A stretch of 64,000 nt of DNA from Polaribacter batillariae (GTDB lineage Bacteria; Bacteroidota; Bacteroidia; Flavobacteriales; Flavobacteriaceae): NCBI RefSeq assembly GCF_017498485.1, contig NZ_CP071795.1, forward strand, positions 3,454,501 to 3,518,500. Direction: 5' to 3'. This document shows, in pieces, positions 9,699-18,672 of this stretch. A program made the position numbers and the translations under genes. Position 1 is the stretch's first letter; the number at the start of each line of letters is the position of its first letter. Under the pieces are notes generated by a model. The model was not told the origin of the DNA. It did no database searches and saw only the letters and a program-made list of their open reading frames with translations.

Positions 9699-9761
9699 GT
9701 TAACTGTTAACTGTTAACTGTTAACTGTTAACTGCTAACTGCTAACTGCTAACTGCCAACT
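9699..9761. repeat. Nine-copy heptamer tandem repeat (GTTAACT)
   Basis: Nine consecutive 7-bp units are present: five GTTAACT, three GCTAACT and one GCCAACT. The array lies between the SBF gene and DUF4159 and runs into the stop codon of DUF4159 (9760-9762). The graded change from GTT to GCT to GCC shows slippage copies that diverged stepwise. Each intact unit contains GTTAAC. Confidence 0.95.
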
Positions 9762-10401
9762 AATTCTTAAAAGCATATTCTATAATATTTGCACCCATTT
9801 TTAAGGCTTTTTCTCGAACACTTTTAGGGTTGTTGTGTATAATTTCGTCTTCCCAGCCATCACTTAAATCGGTTTCGTAATCGTAAAAAACAACCAATCT
9901 GCCTTCGTAGAAAATTCCAAAACCTTGCGCAGGTTTTTTGTCATGCTCGTGTATTTTTGGAATTCCGTTCGGAAATTTAAACGTTTGATTATAAATCGAA
10001 TGATTGCTAGGAATTTCTTGCAATTCTAATTTCGGAAATACTTTTTTTAATTCCGCTCTAATAAATTTATCTAAACCATAATTGTCGGAAATATGTAAAA
10101 ATCCACCAGAAATTAAGTAATTTCTCAGGTTTTCGGTTTCATCATCAGAAAAAAATACATTTCCATGCCCAGTCATAAAAACCATTGGAAAGTTAAAAAT
10201 ATCTTGACTGCCAACAGCTACAGTTTGCGGATTTTTAGAAATGTTGGTTTTAATGTTTGTATTGGCAAAACGAATTAAATTAGGAACTGCTGTTGGGTTC
10301 GAATACCAATCTCCACCACCATTGTATTTTAAAATGGCAACATCTTGTGCGTTTGTAGTAAAAAATAAAAAAGTAAAAAAGATTCTTAGAAATTGCTTCA
10401 T
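9760..10401 (-). CDS. DUF4159 domain-containing exported protein
   Basis: The protein has 213 residues. A signal peptide (about residues 1-18, cut after TTNA) is followed by DVAILKYNGGGDWY, which starts the DUF4159 domain. MTGHGNVFFSDDETENLRNY and GGFLHISDNYGLD show a glutamine-amidotransferase-like fold also seen in ThuA-like proteins. In other Bacteroidota the domain occurs with BatA/MoxR and von Willebrand-type genes, but none are adjacent here. The function is unknown. The stop codon lies inside a heptamer repeat. Confidence 0.85.
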   Translation of the reverse strand: MKQFLRIFFTFLFFTTNAQDVAILKYNGGGDWYSNPTAVPNLIRFANTNIKTNISKNPQTVAVGSQDIFNFPMVFMTGHGNVFFSDDETENLRNYLISGGFLHISDNYGLDKFIRAELKKVFPKLELQEIPSNHSIYNQTFKFPNGIPKIHEHDKKPAQGFGIFYEGRLVVFYDYETDLSDGWEDEIIHNNPKSVREKALKMGANIIEYAFKN

Positions 10402-10453
10402 AAATTGTTTTAAATAGAATTTAAAGCAAGATAATAAATTAGAATTTGAGTAT

Positions 10454-10484
10454 TAAAAAACGCCACTAAAAAATTAGCGACGTT
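10454..10484 (-). terminator. Intrinsic terminator after the DUF3575-like gene
   Basis: On the minus strand an 11-bp stem (AACGUCGCUAA with UUAGUGGCGUU, two G-U pairs) is followed by a U-tract. The pairs are G-U only on this strand, which fixes its direction. It lies 34 bp after the stop of the gene ending at 10518. Confidence 0.75.
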
Positions 10485-10517
10485 TTCGAAATTACATTCT
10501 CTTTTTCAAAAAGATTT

Positions 10518-11045
10518 TTAAAATATTTTTCCGACAGTTATTCCAAATCTTGGGTACAATAAGTTTATTTTGTCTTTGTTTATAAGCGTTCTTGTTAATC
10601 CGAAAGAAAACTCTCCAACCCAACCTTTTTTTGTTTTGTATTTTTTTCCAATTCCAAAACCAAACCCAAATCCAGTTCCGCCTTTTTTATCTTCAGAAAA
10701 AAAATCTCCATGTCTTTGTTTTTGTGAGTATAAAGCGAGGTTTCCATCAATAAAAAAACCTGCATTGGGTTTGTTGCCAAAATAAATTCTGTAATAAGGA
10801 AGTAAACTAAAATTATAATTGGTATTGTTTTCTGAGTTTGTAGAATTATCGATAGAAAATCCCATTGTTATTCCAAAAGAAGTTTCGTTAGACAATAATC
10901 TCTCGTAAGTTATTTCTGGGTAACCAGCAATTAAAAAGGCGAGGTTTACTTTAAACTCATTTTTACCCAAGTTTTTATTTTTAGTTTCTTGAGCGTAGCT
11001 TTGTATGCTTAAAATTAAAACGGCAAATAAAAGTATTTTTTTCAT
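10518..11045 (-). CDS. DUF3575-like outer-membrane beta-barrel protein
   Basis: The protein has 175 residues. A signal peptide ends at about QSYAQ (residue 19). The mature part has alternating hydrophobic/polar strands with glycine-rich turns (GFGFGFGIGKK) and a C-terminal aromatic residue, typical of a small beta-barrel. NEFKVNLAFLIAGYPEITYE resembles the start of DUF3575. The gene has its own terminator and, 52 bp upstream of the start, a four-copy version of the operator-like element shared with the lipoprotein cluster. The AraC regulator gene lies directly upstream on the same strand. Confidence 0.7.
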   Translation of the reverse strand: MKKILLFAVLILSIQSYAQETKNKNLGKNEFKVNLAFLIAGYPEITYERLLSNETSFGITMGFSIDNSTNSENNTNYNFSLLPYYRIYFGNKPNAGFFIDGNLALYSQKQRHGDFFSEDKKGGTGFGFGFGIGKKYKTKKGWVGEFSFGLTRTLINKDKINLLYPRFGITVGKIF

Positions 11046-11096
11046 AGTTAAGGTTCTTTTAAATTCTCTGCCAAATTAGCAATCGGTTAAAAACAA

Positions 11097-11179
11097 GAGT
11101 CCAGAATTTTACAATTTTGTGGAATTCTGGACTCATTTGTGGAATTCTGGACTCATTTAGGAAATTCTGGACTTATTTA
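11097..11179 (-). promoter_or_regulatory. Operator-like element, copy 1 (upstream of the barrel gene)
   Basis: The core AGTCCAGAATTCCAC occurs once in one orientation and three times inverted, with the three tandem copies spaced 20 bp apart; the outer copy is degenerate. It lies 52 bp before the start codon of the barrel gene. The same module appears at 16812, 18396 and 19285. It is probably an activator- or repressor-binding site. Confidence 0.65.
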
Positions 11180-11353
11180 TAGTCTTATATCATTTTTTAT
11201 TTGTTATTATCAATCACATAAAAATGTTATCGACGATAAAAAAAACGTACTTAAAAAACTATAATAGATTTTAATTGAAAAGAATGCCGAGGATAGTTGG
11301 TTTTAAGAAATTTTTTATTTTCGAAATTACCAGTTTAGAAAACAATTTGTTAT

Positions 11354-12526
11354 TTAAGATTGCTGCCTTTCTTTTTTAGAGGATAACATTAATTTGTATA
11401 TATTTTTTTGATACTGTACAGGAGTAAACCCAGTATGTTTTTTAAAGGTAGCAAAAAAGGTAGATTTTGAGTTAAAACCAGATTCTAAACCAATAGAAGT
11501 AATCGTATAATTTCTATATTCTGGGTCTGCTAAAAGTTCTTTGGCAAAATCGATGCGAAATTCGTTTATATAATCGTTAAAATTTTTATCGGTACATAAT
11601 TTAAGAATGTTAGAGAGTTTATTAGAACTAATATTTACTTCGTTTGCTAAAAAATCGACATTTAGTTTCGGTTCTATAAAGAGTTTTTTTTCTTGGATGA
11701 GCAATTGTATTTCGTCGAAAACTATTTTTTTATCCGCATCTTTTTCTTCTACAATACCATCATTCACTTGAATAATAGGGGTAAAGTTTAATTTTTTTCT
11801 TAATTTTTTACGCTCTTTTAATAAACGGAGTTGTAATAATGCTTGGTAGCCAATCCAATAAATTAAAATGGTGGTTAAAACTCTTAATGGATAGTAAGAG
11901 TAGATAAATTCTTTAAAATCTAACGCAACTGTTATTGCCAATGCTATAATCCAAAAAAAATAGGTTAACAGGCCGAGTTTAAAGAAAGTATAAATCCATT
12001 TTAAATTATCGTAAGACAGTATTTTGGTAAATAATTTCTCTTTTTTCGATAAAATTGTAAAAGAGTATCCAAAAATAATTAGCGAAACAATTAAAGAGAA
12101 AATTTCTTCAATAGAGGTATATTTTTCGAAAAGGTGAGCAATGTCTGCCGTGTTTCTATCGCTAAAAAAGGAAACAAAACCAATTCGTATAAGAATAATG
12201 AAAAGAAAAACAGGAAGCACAATTTTTAACAGATTTTTACTCCGTTTTTCGATCTCTAAATAATGAATTAGAAACATGTAAAAGAAAGGCGCAATTAAAA
12301 AATGCCAAGGAATGTGTATATAATCTAGAAAAAAATATTCGATAAAAAAATCTTTGGCGAGAATCCAAGATTGAATGTTGTTTAAAGAAATAATTAACAC
12401 CAATAAATTGATAAACAACATGCTTTTTTCTCTTCCGTTTTTAGAAAATAAGATAAGAAAACAAAATAAAAAGCCGTGCAAAGCGCTTATTAATAAAAAG
12501 AGGTTAAAAATTTCTTTTATGTTCAA
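11354..12526 (-). CDS. Membrane-anchored AraC-family transcriptional regulator
   Basis: The protein has 390 residues. The first 230 contain about seven hydrophobic helices, resembling a 7TM sensor, followed by a basic stretch. The C-terminal 100 residues form an AraC HTH pair: VDFLANEVNISSNKLSNILK (first helix-turn-helix) and SIGLESGFNSKSTFFATFKK followed by HTGFTPVQYQ (second). Such proteins are common in Flavobacteriia and link an unknown membrane signal to transcription. Its own upstream region lacks the operator element, but the next gene downstream (the barrel) has it, so it is one of two candidates for the factor binding that element. Confidence 0.87.
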   Translation of the reverse strand: MNIKEIFNLFLLISALHGFLFCFLILFSKNGREKSMLFINLLVLIISLNNIQSWILAKDFFIEYFFLDYIHIPWHFLIAPFFYMFLIHYLEIEKRSKNLLKIVLPVFLFIILIRIGFVSFFSDRNTADIAHLFEKYTSIEEIFSLIVSLIIFGYSFTILSKKEKLFTKILSYDNLKWIYTFFKLGLLTYFFWIIALAITVALDFKEFIYSYYPLRVLTTILIYWIGYQALLQLRLLKERKKLRKKLNFTPIIQVNDGIVEEKDADKKIVFDEIQLLIQEKKLFIEPKLNVDFLANEVNISSNKLSNILKLCTDKNFNDYINEFRIDFAKELLADPEYRNYTITSIGLESGFNSKSTFFATFKKHTGFTPVQYQKNIYKLMLSSKKERQQS

Positions 12527-12616
12527 AATTTAGGATTTAGAATATAAATAAAATTAGCTAAAAATAAAAGAAGCTACACTATAGATAGCCAAGATAAGGA
12601 TTTTCTTTTTGAGCAT

Positions 12617-12648
12617 AAAAAAACGCCATTAATTTTTTTAATGACGTT
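12617..12648 (-). terminator. Intrinsic terminator after the lipase gene
   Basis: On the minus strand an 11-bp stem (AACGUCAUUAA with UUAAUGGCGUU) is followed by a seven-U run. It lies 28 bp beyond the stop codon at 12676. Confidence 0.8.
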
Positions 12649-12675
12649 TTAAAATAGTGTTGTTTTATTTTACTC

Positions 12676-14364
12676 CTATTCTATAATAAGCTGTTTAGAT
12701 GTTGTACCATAACTAGAGGTAACCGTAACTGTGTAAACGCCTGTGCTAAAATTACTCAAATTAATTAAATCGACTTGGGTATTATTACTAAAAGTTATCT
12801 CTTTAGTAAGTAGAGTAGTACCTGTAGTTACTTTTGTAAAGGCAATGTTACAGTTTATATTTTCTATGGTTGCTGGGTTTGTTGTTTTAGTTCTTCTATC
12901 TAAAGTCACGGTTACAAAACCGTCTTCTGCTGGATTAGGTGTTAAAGTAAAGGTAACAAAGGGCTGGGGTGTAGTGGCTGTAGATGCTGGAATAGCAGTT
13001 TTATACACATTGGTATCTGTTGCACAACCACAATCATTTTGTGCGGTAACTTCTACTTCTAAAAAACCTGTTTCACTAAATACAATTTTAGAACTTTCAT
13101 CTAAAGAAGCTTGTTGTATGGTTGGCAAATCGAAAGGATAAGCACTTCCATCTGGCAATGGATTGTTATAATTATCTGGTAATACCCTATAAAGTTCTTC
13201 TTGAAAATGATAATCGATTAATGGTACCAAACCTGCTACACTTTTCGAAGGTAAAGAAAAGGAAGAAATATCGTCTTCACAAGAAAAATAAGGTAGAAAG
13301 TCGCCAACTAAAGAAGCAGGATCGTAATAAGTGTGTGTACCAGGAGCATCTTCTGGAATGTATTTTCTCTCTCTAGTGTATTTCCAAGAAACAGTGTGCA
13401 CTAAGGTTTGGTTTATTTTAATTTTACTGCCTTCAGTTATAAAAACATCTGGATAATTAGAAGGTGCAACCCCTGCTAAAATAGCGTCTCTTAAAGAAGT
13501 GTTGTTAAAACTTATTGTGGGTTTGTCTAAAATGTTGAAATTTTTCAAAGTGTTATGCCCATCTTCTAATTTAGCCTTAATAAAGGCATTTGAGTTATCA
13601 TCATTTATCGCTTTTACAGTAATAGAATATGGTGTGGCGTTTATTTTTTCTAAATTAGAAGAAATTTCCCATGCTATTGCTTTTGATGATGTACATGGAT
13701 CTGAATTTAAGCTAACTATTACTTCATTTTTCAAATTTAGACATAACGTAACTCTAGGAGAAGTTAAACTATGATCTACAATATTTGCAGGTATTTGCTG
13801 AAAACCTCCTAATTCTTTAAACAACCAATTTTTTGCTTTTTGAGTAAAAGTGACGTGAGGTGTATTGTTTTCTTCGCCATAATAACTGTCAAAAGGTGTT
13901 TGTTTGCTACAAACCAAATTATGGTCTATTGGTTGATACCAATCTTTAAAACCCTTTGTATCTAAAGCAGAATGTGTAGGAATAAAAGCATGAGGGTTTA
14001 CTAACCCTTCTTCAGTAGAAGGAATATACATTTTTCTTCTAGCACTACTACCTTTAATTTCTTTAATTGCTTCTTCTTTATAATCATTACCAGAATTAAA
14101 AAGACCACCTGGAACTACATCTAAACTTCCTTTTTTATTGTTATTTGTAAAACTATATTTTCCTCTATGATAGCTAATGTATAAAAAACCAGCACCATAA
14201 GTTCGTGTGTCATAAAGTAATTCCGTTTTATTATATTCTGGTTGGTAGTTGTTTTTTGTTGTAAATACATTTATTGTCCAATCAAAAATAAGAAAAGATA
14301 AATCTATATAACCTCTCATATCTAAAAAGCGTTGGCCTGGTGTGGCGACTTTTTTACCCGACAT
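12676..14364 (-). pseudogene. C-terminal part of a frameshifted secreted lipase, with T9SS sorting domain
   Basis: This frame encodes 562 residues but has no signal peptide. Its first codons continue the upstream frame: removing one A from the AAAA run at 14372-14375 joins MV to NGSMSGKKVATPGQ in one reading. The region has beta-rich extracellular modules. The last 85 residues (FTLTPNPAEDGFVTVTL ... GVYTVTVTSSYGTTSKQLII) form a type A Por/T9SS C-terminal sorting domain, which sends cargo through the type IX system to the surface. As drawn, the tail is translated only if the frame is corrected or restarted, so the product is probably lost unless this is a sequencing error. Confidence 0.8.
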
Positions 14365-16093
14365 AGAACCATTTTACCATCGCTATATTTCTAGATTTTG
14401 TAGGGTATCCATTAGAACCTGCCAAGCCATTTGCGTGTAAAGCAGTTTGATAATTAGTGAAATATGGTGACTTAGTACGTGAATTGATAACATTATCATA
14501 ATGGTCTATGAGCATTTGTTTTGCTGCTGGCGAGCGTAAACTTGCTTCATACTTTTGTTTAGCACCCTCTTTTTTAGCTATAAAACCTAAAAAATAAGTA
14601 CTACCTTGTACTGATAATGGTATGTTTGCTCCTTGGTGCGGGCTATCTACACTTACCCATAAACGGGTATTATGGTTCCAAATAACCTTATTTGTTTCAT
14701 GTTCTTTTTTCTCCATATATGCTAATGCAAAGCGGGTTATTTGCCCACCCATACTTGGCCCAACAACTACCAATTTTTCTTTACTTTTATTTACGGTAAG
14801 TTTTGTGTTTATTTCTTGAATAAAAGAGACTAAACTCATGGCATTACGCTCTATATAATCTGCGCCATAATCGTGTATAATTTTTTTATGATCATAAGCT
14901 GCTCTTATTGTAGGTAAATTAATAATAATGACATCGTAGTTTTCTTCTTGTAGTTTAGTAACTATATTATCATTTGGGTCTTCACTAAATTTCATCAGTT
15001 CATAGATTGATTCATAATCTGAAGCTATAAAATTATCATTTTCATCTTGATTTAATTTTTGGCAAATAGCATCACAATCTTCTAATTCAATTCGTCTTGT
15101 ATCTCCAGGGTCAAAACCATCAATAACAATAAATGGTTTTTTAACTCTCGCTATTCCACAACTTCCAGTTTGGTTGTTTTTTCCAAAGAATATTTTATAT
15201 TCCATTTTGCCGAACTTGGCTGTGTTTTCGTCCCATGCTTTAAAAGGGATGGTAGAAGTAAAAGGTAATACATTACTTTTTAGGCAATTGTTATTTTTTT
15301 GTAATTGTATTTTTGGTTTTACTATAGTTATAGTAGCGTAGGTGGTTTGTGTAGTATTATCTTTATATGTTGCGGTAAATGTAATTAGTTTTTTACCAGC
15401 TGTAGTGTAATTAATTTTTGCAACGGTATTTGTAGGGGCACTATTGTTCACTAATGTATAATTGGTGGTTGTATTAAAATTGGCTACTAATTTTTTAATG
15501 GTTTTGTTTCTATTAAAAAATAGTGAATTATCTAACCTGAAATTAACGTCGCCACTATTGGTTGTGGTTATAATTTCTTGTTGGGGGCTAATTAATGTAA
15601 TATGTTTGGTAAAAACGGAAGGTTTGCCTGCTATAGGTTTAAAAACACCATTTACAAGCGTTAAGCCGCCATTACTTTCATTCTCTTCATCATAAAATAA
15701 AAAATCAAAGGAAGTATTTAACACGCCAATATTTATACTTGGTATTGTGTTGCTGGCTTTGGCGGCATATAATTGTTGTTTTTTTAATTTTAATTGTGCT
15801 GTGGCTATAAAAAGCGTTTTGTCACTTGCATTGTACAATTCTGAAATTGCTTGTGTAAAGAGGCTGCTATTCGCTGTATTGTGTGCCAATGTATTAAAGT
15901 TGTATAAATTACTAAACGGAGTTACTTTGGAATATAAAACACCTGTTTTAATTTGTGAAGAAATATTTATAAGAGCTTTAGACCAAAATTGTTTGTCTTT
16001 TTGTGCTATTTGTTCTGGTGTTGGTAGAGCAGTTTGTGAAACTAATGAGAATGAAATTAGCATTAAAAAAATGCAGTATATAATTTTTTTCAT
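14354..16093 (-). pseudogene. N-terminal part of a frameshifted secreted alpha/beta-hydrolase (PGAP1-like lipase)
   Basis: This frame encodes 579 residues with a signal peptide (cut after about LVSQT). Residues 1-310 are beta-rich. A hydrolase domain follows: FIVIDGFDPGD, then VVVGPSMGGQITRFALAYME with the nucleophile elbow GPSMGG, and VDSPHQGANIPLS. These fit the PGAP1/lipase group, which hydrolyses esters. The frame stops at 14354, 11 bp after the next frame's ATG, and the natural protein (about 1,130 residues) continues there after a one-base indel. A short gap of 81 bp separates it from the upstream lipoprotein gene, so co-transcription is possible. Confidence 0.8.
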
Positions 16094-16147
16094 AATTTTG
16101 AAAATATTAAATGTTTATAATTAATATGATGAATGTTTAATTTTTTT

Positions 16148-16169
16148 AGAGGTTGTTGGCGCAACCTCT
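16148..16169. terminator. Hairpin after lipoprotein D (U-tract on the plus side)
   Basis: The stem AGAGGTTG/CAACCTCT closes a 6-nt loop a few bases after the minus-strand stop at 16175. The T-tract follows the stem only in the plus direction; on the gene's own strand an A-run follows. Related hairpins follow the three paralogous genes. Confidence 0.5.
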
Positions 16170-16174
16170 TTATT

Positions 16175-16756
16175 TTATCGAAATCTTTTTGAATTAATCG
16201 TATTTTTATTGAAGTCGAATCTGCCTTCGGTTATTTCAATAAAATTATCAGAAATATCCCTGTTTTTTAGCTTACAGTAGAAAGTACCTGAAATGATTTC
16301 GTTATCATAATGTGTTATAATAACCTTACCTGTACCTTCAATAGAACCATAAAAACCTTTATGATGCGTTGCCTGTATATAAACAATATTTGGATGTGTA
16401 GATGCAAAACCACCAATAATAGTTTTAACTTCATACTCCCCAACTTTTAAAGTTTGAAGATTAGGTATTTTAATTGCTACTCCTCCTGTTGCAGTATATC
16501 TATCAGACGCTTTAATCCAATCGTAGTTTAAGTCTGTACCGTAAGAAACTCCCTTAGGTATTCCACCTAATTGGCTTTTTCTACTGTCTCTGGGTATCAT
16601 TACTTGTCCATTAATTTTACAACCAAAGGTATTGGCACCTATTTGTGTAATGGGTGGTAGTTCAGGGTTCCATCTTTCATCTTCTGTTTTAGATTCGCAA
16701 TTGCTTAAAGTAAAAGCAAAAAGAAATAGCACTGTTTTTAAAAAGAAATGTTTCAT
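16175..16756 (-). CDS. Lipoprotein D, DUF6252-like family
   Basis: About 193 residues from the ATG at 16756; a TTG two codons upstream is less likely because all four paralogs share the MK-start. An SPII lipobox ends at Cys20 (TLSNC). After a short linker comes the family mark LPPITQIGANTFGCKINGQV, and the C-terminus carries GTFYCKLKNRD and EITEGRFDFN. The fold appears all-beta. The family resembles DUF6252 as I recall it; no function is known. It is the closest paralog of lipoprotein B (17739-18341), including the ESKTEDERWNPE linker. An operator-like element lies 56 bp upstream. Confidence 0.75.
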   Translation of the reverse strand: MKHFFLKTVLFLFAFTLSNCESKTEDERWNPELPPITQIGANTFGCKINGQVMIPRDSRKSQLGGIPKGVSYGTDLNYDWIKASDRYTATGGVAIKIPNLQTLKVGEYEVKTIIGGFASTHPNIVYIQATHHKGFYGSIEGTGKVIITHYDNEIISGTFYCKLKNRDISDNFIEITEGRFDFNKNTINSKRFR

Positions 16757-16811
16757 AATCAATAGGGTTTTAGGTTTGTATTGTAAAGTTATGTGATTTA
16801 AAAATTTTTGG

Positions 16812-16873
16812 AGTCCAGAATTCTACGTTTTGTGAAATTCTGGACTCATTTGTGGAATTCTGGACTCATTTAT
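16812..16873 (-). promoter_or_regulatory. Operator-like element, copy 2 (upstream of lipoprotein D)
   Basis: One AGTCCAGAATTCTAC copy faces two inverted copies spaced 20 bp apart. It begins 56 bp before the ATG. A TAACTTTA box, one base off TAnnTTTG, lies between it and the start, so the element covers roughly -20 to -80 of the likely transcript. Confidence 0.7.
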
Positions 16874-17054
16874 TTTTTAAAACATTGTTTTACAGATGTT
16901 TATGAAAATGATGTTTTTTGTCTGTTTTTAAAACTCTATACCCATTTGTGACGAATGGGAAGGTTATTGTTATGGTTTTTTTTTTGGCTTGTTAAACTAG
17001 ACACTGAAACAAGTTCAGTTCATGTAAATTTGTGTTTGTAGTATTTAATTTTTT
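16874..17054. repeat. Duplicated intergenic segment, copy 1
   Basis: This AT-rich stretch, including a GACGAATGGGAAGG motif and AAACAAGTTCAGTTCATG, recurs nearly base for base at 18458-18645. It has no open frame. It is part of the duplicated lipoprotein unit. Confidence 0.85.
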
Positions 17055-17079
17055 AAGCAGTTGTTGGTAGCAACTGCTT
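17055..17079. terminator. Hairpin after lipoprotein C (U-tract on the plus side)
   Basis: The stem AAGCAGTTG/CAACTGCTT closes a 7-nt loop, abutting the minus-strand stop at 17081. Thymines follow only in the plus direction. Confidence 0.5.
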
Positions 17080-17080
17080 T

Positions 17081-17674
17081 TTATTTGTTTACTGTATTTA
17101 GGTTGATGTCGAATCTTCCATTTGTAATTTCAATAATATCATTTTCATCATCTTTATTCTTTAGTTTTACGCTTAATGTTCCTGAATAAATACCATTGGC
17201 TATATCTAAACGAGTAAATTCTATTATACCCGAATTTACGGTCGATAAATATGTATTATTATTTCCGTTAATATGACAGTAAATATGTGCATTTGATAAA
17301 TCTGAATCTTCTAAACCATCACTTGAATCAACAATATAATTTGTTGATAAATCTTTTAAAGAAGGGATATATATGTATAAATATATACTTGGGTTTATTT
17401 TAAAATTCCCAGTTGAAATAGTCCATTTATCATCTCCATTACTAGTTTTAAAATTATTACCTACATATACTTGTAGCCCTTTAAACTTAGGGGTTCCAGG
17501 TGTGGTAGAGAATGAATCTGCAGGTGTAAAGGCTCTACCATCTACAATAGCACCAAAGGTATTTGCACCAGTTTGTGTAATTGGAGGTAATTGTTCTTCG
17601 GGATCGTTTTTTTCGCAATTGCTTAAAGTAAAAGCAAAAATAAATAGCACTGTTTTTAAAAAGAAATGCTTCAT
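17081..17674 (-). CDS. Lipoprotein C, DUF6252-like family
   Basis: About 197 residues from the ATG at 17674. The SPII signal ends in TLSNC. The linker EKNDPEEQ and the mark LPPITQTGANTFGAIVDGR match lipoprotein A (18673-19230) more closely than its neighbours. The C-terminus has GTLSVKLKNKDDENDIIEIT and GRFDI. Unlike its paralogs it has no operator-like element: its leader runs directly into the terminator region of lipoprotein B, 64 bp upstream. It is thus expected to depend on read-through from B or on a weak promoter. Function unknown. Confidence 0.75.
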   Translation of the reverse strand: MKHFFLKTVLFIFAFTLSNCEKNDPEEQLPPITQTGANTFGAIVDGRAFTPADSFSTTPGTPKFKGLQVYVGNNFKTSNGDDKWTISTGNFKINPSIYLYIYIPSLKDLSTNYIVDSSDGLEDSDLSNAHIYCHINGNNNTYLSTVNSGIIEFTRLDIANGIYSGTLSVKLKNKDDENDIIEITNGRFDINLNTVNK

Positions 17675-17714
17675 AATCAATAGGGTTTTAGGTTTGTATT
17701 GTAAAGTTTTTTAA

Positions 17715-17732
17715 AGGTTGTTGGCGCAACCT
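17715..17732. terminator. Hairpin after lipoprotein B (U-tract on the plus side)
   Basis: The stem AGGTTG/CAACCT with a TTGGCG loop is followed by a seven-T run on the plus strand. It matches the hairpin at 16148 and sits at the duplication junction between B and C. Confidence 0.5.
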
Positions 17733-17738
17733 CTTTTT

Positions 17739-18341
17739 TTATCTAAATCTTTTTGAGTTAATTGTGTTTTTATTAAAGTCGAATCTTCCTTCGGTTATTT
17801 CAATAATATCATCAGGATAGATATTGTTTTTTAATTTGCAATAAAATGTACCAGCAATTACTTCATCATCGTATCTTGTAATTATAATCTTGCCTGTACC
17901 TTTTATAGAGCCATAACCTGATGTTGGACTTTTTCCAAAATAACTAGCCCCCATATAAATTACATTTGGTTTTGTAGATACATAGCCACCAACCATTGTC
18001 TCTACAATATATTCTCCTACACCTAATTTTTGTATTTCTGGTAATTTAAATGCAACACCTCCTCTATTGGTATAACGATCTACCGCTTTAATCCAATCAT
18101 AACTTGCTGTGTTTGTACTCCATCCATATGTAACACCAGTAGGAATTCCACCTAATTGGCTTACTCTACTGTCTCTGGGTATCATTACTTGTCCATTAAT
18201 TTTACAACCAAAGGTATTGGCACCTATTTGTGTAATGGGTGGTAGTTCAGGGTTCCATCTTTCATCTTCTGTTTTAGATTCGCAATTGCTTAAAGTAAAA
18301 GCAAAAAGAAATAGCACTGTTTTTAAAAAGAAATGTTTCAT
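17739..18341 (-). CDS. Lipoprotein B, DUF6252-like family
   Basis: About 200 residues from the ATG at 18341. A longer in-frame start at 18434 would translate the operator element into the N-terminus and bury the signal peptide, so it is rejected. SPII signal ending TLSNC, linker ESKTEDERWNPE, mark LPPITQIGANTFGCKINGQV, C-terminal GTFYCKLKNN and ITEGRFDFNKNTINS. It is a near copy of lipoprotein D. The operator-like element begins 55 bp upstream. Function unknown; probably a surface or periplasmic lipoprotein. Confidence 0.75.
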   Translation of the reverse strand: MKHFFLKTVLFLFAFTLSNCESKTEDERWNPELPPITQIGANTFGCKINGQVMIPRDSRVSQLGGIPTGVTYGWSTNTASYDWIKAVDRYTNRGGVAFKLPEIQKLGVGEYIVETMVGGYVSTKPNVIYMGASYFGKSPTSGYGSIKGTGKIIITRYDDEVIAGTFYCKLKNNIYPDDIIEITEGRFDFNKNTINSKRFR

Positions 18342-18395
18342 AATCAATAGGGTTTTAGGTTTGTAATGTAAAGTTATGTGATTTAAAAGTTTTTG

Positions 18396-18457
18396 GAGTC
18401 CAGAATTCCACGTTTTGTGAAATTCTGGACTCATTTGTGGAATTCTGGACTCATTTA
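18396..18457 (-). promoter_or_regulatory. Operator-like element, copy 3 (upstream of lipoprotein B)
   Basis: Same layout as copy 2: one AGTCCAGAATTCCAC, a 5-nt spacer, then two inverted copies 20 bp apart. It begins 55 bp before the ATG, with the same conserved leader. Confidence 0.7.
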
Positions 18458-18645
18458 TTTTTTAAAACATTGTTTTACAAGTGTTTATAAAAATGATATT
18501 TTTTGTCTGTTTTTAAAATTCTATACTCATTTGTGACGAATGGGAAGGTTATTGTTATGGTTTTTTTATATTTTTTGACTTGTTAAACTAGACAATGAAA
18601 CAAGTTCAGTTCATGTAAATTTGTGTTTGTAGTATTTAATTTTTT
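18458..18645. repeat. Duplicated intergenic segment, copy 2
   Basis: Near-identical partner of 16874-17054, differing by small substitutions and a short insertion near 18570. No open frame. Confidence 0.85.
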
Positions 18646-18670
18646 AAGCGGTTGTTGGTAGCAACTGCTT
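18646..18670. terminator. Hairpin after lipoprotein A (U-tract on the plus side)
   Basis: The stem AAGCGGTTG/CAACTGCTT with a 7-nt loop, followed by T6 on the plus strand, abuts the minus-strand stop at 18673. Confidence 0.5.
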
Positions 18671-18672
18671 TT

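Noticed and set aside
9699..9761. Heptamer array as a CRISPR array
   Set aside because: Units are 7 bp with no spacers and no cas genes nearby; it is a simple tandem repeat.
11097..11179. Operator-like palindromes as transcription terminators
   Set aside because: They lie upstream of starts at a fixed distance, have extra tandem half-sites and lack U-tracts.
14372..14376. Programmed ribosomal frameshifting in the lipase gene
   Set aside because: The needed shift is +1 at a plain AAAA run without a stimulatory element, and secreted lipases are not known to use it; a mutation or sequencing error is simpler.
18342..18434. Upstream in-frame extension of lipoprotein B reading through the repeat (and the like at 19231-19368 for lipoprotein A)
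   Set aside because: It would translate the operator-like repeat and put 31-46 residues before a perfect SPII signal; all four paralogs share the later MK start.
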